Both the position numbers and the translations under genes were made by a program. The notes under the pieces were generated by a model. The model saw only the letters and a program-made list of their open reading frames with translations, searched no databases and had not been told where the DNA came from. This document shows positions 7,534 to 8,524 of a stretch of 8,524 nt of DNA, one piece after another; positions within the stretch are counted from its first letter, which is position 1; each line of letters opens with the position of its first letter. The stretch spans positions 1 to 8,524 of the forward strand of contig DJTQ01000275.1 in NCBI GenBank assembly GCA_002439285.1, read 5' to 3'. The stretch comes from Paenibacillaceae bacterium UBA6304. GTDB lineage: Bacteria > Bacillota > Bacilli > Paenibacillales > Paenibacillaceae.

Positions 7534-8160
7534 ATGGCCGAATTATCGTTGGTACACAGGGTTCCAACCCGGGAAAAGGCCGTCGCCTTTACGTTTGACG
7601 ATGGGCCGCATCCGGTATATACTCAGCAACTGCTGGATATCTTCCGCAAGGCTAATGGCAAAGCGACATTCTTTATGATTGGGCAGGAGATCGATGCGTT
7701 CGGGGACATCGCAGCAGAAGTTCATGCCGTCGGACATGAGATTGCCAATCATACCTACTGTCATCCTGACCTGACCAAACTGACGCTGGAGGAAGCGCGG
7801 GCTGAATTACAACAGGCGGATGCGAGGATTCGTCAGGTGACAGGGAAGCCGGTATTGACCTTCCGGCCCCCGTATTTTGGGGTCAATGAGGATATTCTTT
7901 CACTTGCTGTAGAGTTAGGATACACCTCTATTGGTACTGTCAACGGCGAGGCCAAGGATTGGGAACAGCCCGGAGTCGAGTTTATACTGGATCATACCAG
8001 GCCGACGATTCAGAATGGCAGCATTTTTATGTTTCATGACGGGTATGGCGAACGAATCCAAACGATGGAAGCTGTACGAGTATTGGTAGATGAGCTTGCA
8101 ACTGAAGGGTATCGGTTTGTGACTGTGAGCGAGCTACTTGGACTGGCTGATCAAACCTGA
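7534..8160 (+). CDS. Polysaccharide deacetylase (NodB fold, CE4), no signal peptide
   Basis: Metal-dependent deacetylase domain protein of 208 aa. The CE4 motifs are all present: TFDDGP (20-25, with the base and metal-binding Asp pair D22-D23), HTYCH (73-77, metal His residues), RPPYF (111-115), DW at 142-143 and FHDG (167-170) with the catalytic His168. The start is fixed: TGA at 7531-7533 directly abuts the ATG in the same frame, and GGAGG (7520-7524) lies 9 bases upstream, so no secretion signal can precede it. Most CE4 enzymes of Bacillales act on peptidoglycan or other polymers outside the membrane, so a cytoplasmic form behind an arabinofuranosidase suggests deacetylation of an imported acetylated oligosaccharide (inference). 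The gene lies 38 bases after the GH51 stop, probably in the same transcript. Substrate could equally be an N-acetylated sugar. Confidence 0.92.
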   Translation: MAELSLVHRVPTREKAVAFTFDDGPHPVYTQQLLDIFRKANGKATFFMIGQEIDAFGDIAAEVHAVGHEIANHTYCHPDLTKLTLEEARAELQQADARIRQVTGKPVLTFRPPYFGVNEDILSLAVELGYTSIGTVNGEAKDWEQPGVEFILDHTRPTIQNGSIFMFHDGYGERIQTMEAVRVLVDELATEGYRFVTVSELLGLADQT

Positions 8161-8257
8161 ATGAAAAATGACGTAGGATTCGCATTTTGGGCGTGATAAC
8201 GGATTGGCAGGCCAATCTGATCGAGCGCAAATATAAATGAGAAGTGCCTTTATTTAG

Positions 8258-8305
8258 AAGGGGGTGTCCCTCGGTTATCTTAGATGACTGAGGGACACCC
8301 CCTTT
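8258..8305 (+). terminator. Probable intrinsic terminator of the operon
   Basis: AAGGGGGTGTCCCTC (8258-8272) pairs perfectly with GAGGGACACCCCCTT (8290-8304). Seven further inner pairs (8273-8279 with 8283-8289, two of them G-U) close on the triloop TTA, giving a 22-pair stem. Only TTT then TCTCC follows, so the U-run is weak, but position about 100 bases after the last gene and the GC-rich stem fit termination. A T-rich stretch on the left (CCTTTATTTAG) does not give a clear run for the opposite strand. Confidence 0.75.
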
Positions 8306-8373
8306 CTCCTGATCAAGCTCACTTTCACCATGTCGCTATCCTCCCTGGGCTCACCAGGCCGCTCTATGAAGAT

Positions 8374-8394
8374 TAACTGGAAAACCTACAGTTA
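8374..8394. repeat. Palindromic intergenic repeat, copy 1
   Basis: TAACTG, nine bases, CAGTTA: fully complementary arms. It matches copy 2 at 19 of 21 positions. It belongs to a three-copy cluster downstream of the terminator. Confidence 0.7.
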
Positions 8395-8425
8395 TTTCGC
8401 ACGGTAGACCTGGTCCGGGCCAAAC

Positions 8426-8446
8426 TAACTGGAAATCCTACAGCTA
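8426..8446. repeat. Palindromic intergenic repeat, copy 2
   Basis: TAACTG, nine bases, CAGCTA. It starts 52 bases after copy 1. One arm position is A opposite C on the + strand, but becomes a G-U pair if read as RNA from the - strand. Confidence 0.7.
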
Positions 8447-8487
8447 ATTTAGGCGCTTGCAGCGAAAAGAGCGGAAAGGATAAGAAT

Positions 8488-8508
8488 TAACTGTACCAAT
8501 TACAGCTA
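8488..8508. repeat. Palindromic intergenic repeat, copy 3
   Basis: TAACTG, nine bases, CAGCTA. It starts 62 bases after copy 2. The arms are kept while most spacer bases differ (15 of 21 match copy 2), and the arms can extend to TAACTGTA/TACAGCTA. The cluster may continue past the window edge. Confidence 0.65.
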
Positions 8509-8524
8509 AGTATCCAGAACGACT

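Larger units (their letters stand above)
8161..8524. other. Non-coding right end: hairpins, terminator and repeat cluster
   Basis: No credible gene is seen on either strand. From left to right it holds a small hairpin, CGGATTGG (8200-8207) with CCAATCTG (8212-8219), loop CAGG, without a T-run; the long terminator-like hairpin at 8258-8305; a short CCTGG/CCAGG inverted repeat near 8344-8358; and three copies of a palindromic repeat between 8374 and 8508. The remaining bases show nothing recognisable. Confidence 0.7.

Noticed and set aside
8161..8196. 11-codon ORF directly after the deacetylase stop
   Set aside because: Too short, no ribosome binding site and no recognisable product.
8200..8219. 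Small hairpin as the operon terminator
   Set aside because: Only eight pairs and no T-run; the hairpin at 8258-8305 is a much better candidate.
8374..8508. CRISPR array
   Set aside because: The repeats are 21 bases, imperfect and unevenly spaced (52 and 62), with no cas gene in the window.

Overview
The window looks like a piece of a Paenibacillus (or close low-to-moderate GC Firmicute) chromosome. It carries a YesM/YesN-type two-component system next to a CUT1 sugar transporter that lacks its own ATPase, strong GGAGG-type ribosome binding sites, a lipobox-bearing binding protein, and a GH51 arabinofuranosidase. The genus is inferred from this architecture, not proven.

Layout, all genes on the + strand. 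1-930: 3' part of a sensor histidine kinase, cut by the window edge. 918-2498: its AraC-type response regulator, overlapping the kinase by 13 bases. 2619-3938: sugar-binding lipoprotein (a start at 2619 is preferred over an upstream ATG at 2574). 3959-3992: very strong stem-loop. 4010-4879 and 4891-5748: two permeases. 5749-6007: a 259-base gap with two well-formed hairpins and a possible nine-codon leader ORF. 6008-7495: intracellular GH51 alpha-L-arabinofuranosidase. 7534-8160: NodB-fold polysaccharide deacetylase without a signal peptide. 8258-8305: long hairpin that probably closes the operon. 8306-8524: non-coding, with three spaced copies of a 21-base palindromic repeat.

Likely joint function (inference from families and order): the kinase senses an extracellular oligosaccharide, or the loaded binding protein. 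The regulator then switches on the transporter, the transporter imports an arabinose-containing oligosaccharide, and GH51 removes arabinofuranosyl residues in the cytoplasm. The deacetylase may strip acetyl groups from the same imported material. The transport ATPase is absent here and is presumably a shared MsmX/UgpC-type protein encoded elsewhere.

No completely new protein system is evident. The most interesting parts are non-coding: the structured 5808-5942 leader before the arabinofuranosidase, the stem-loop between binding protein and permease genes, and the palindromic repeat cluster at the right end.
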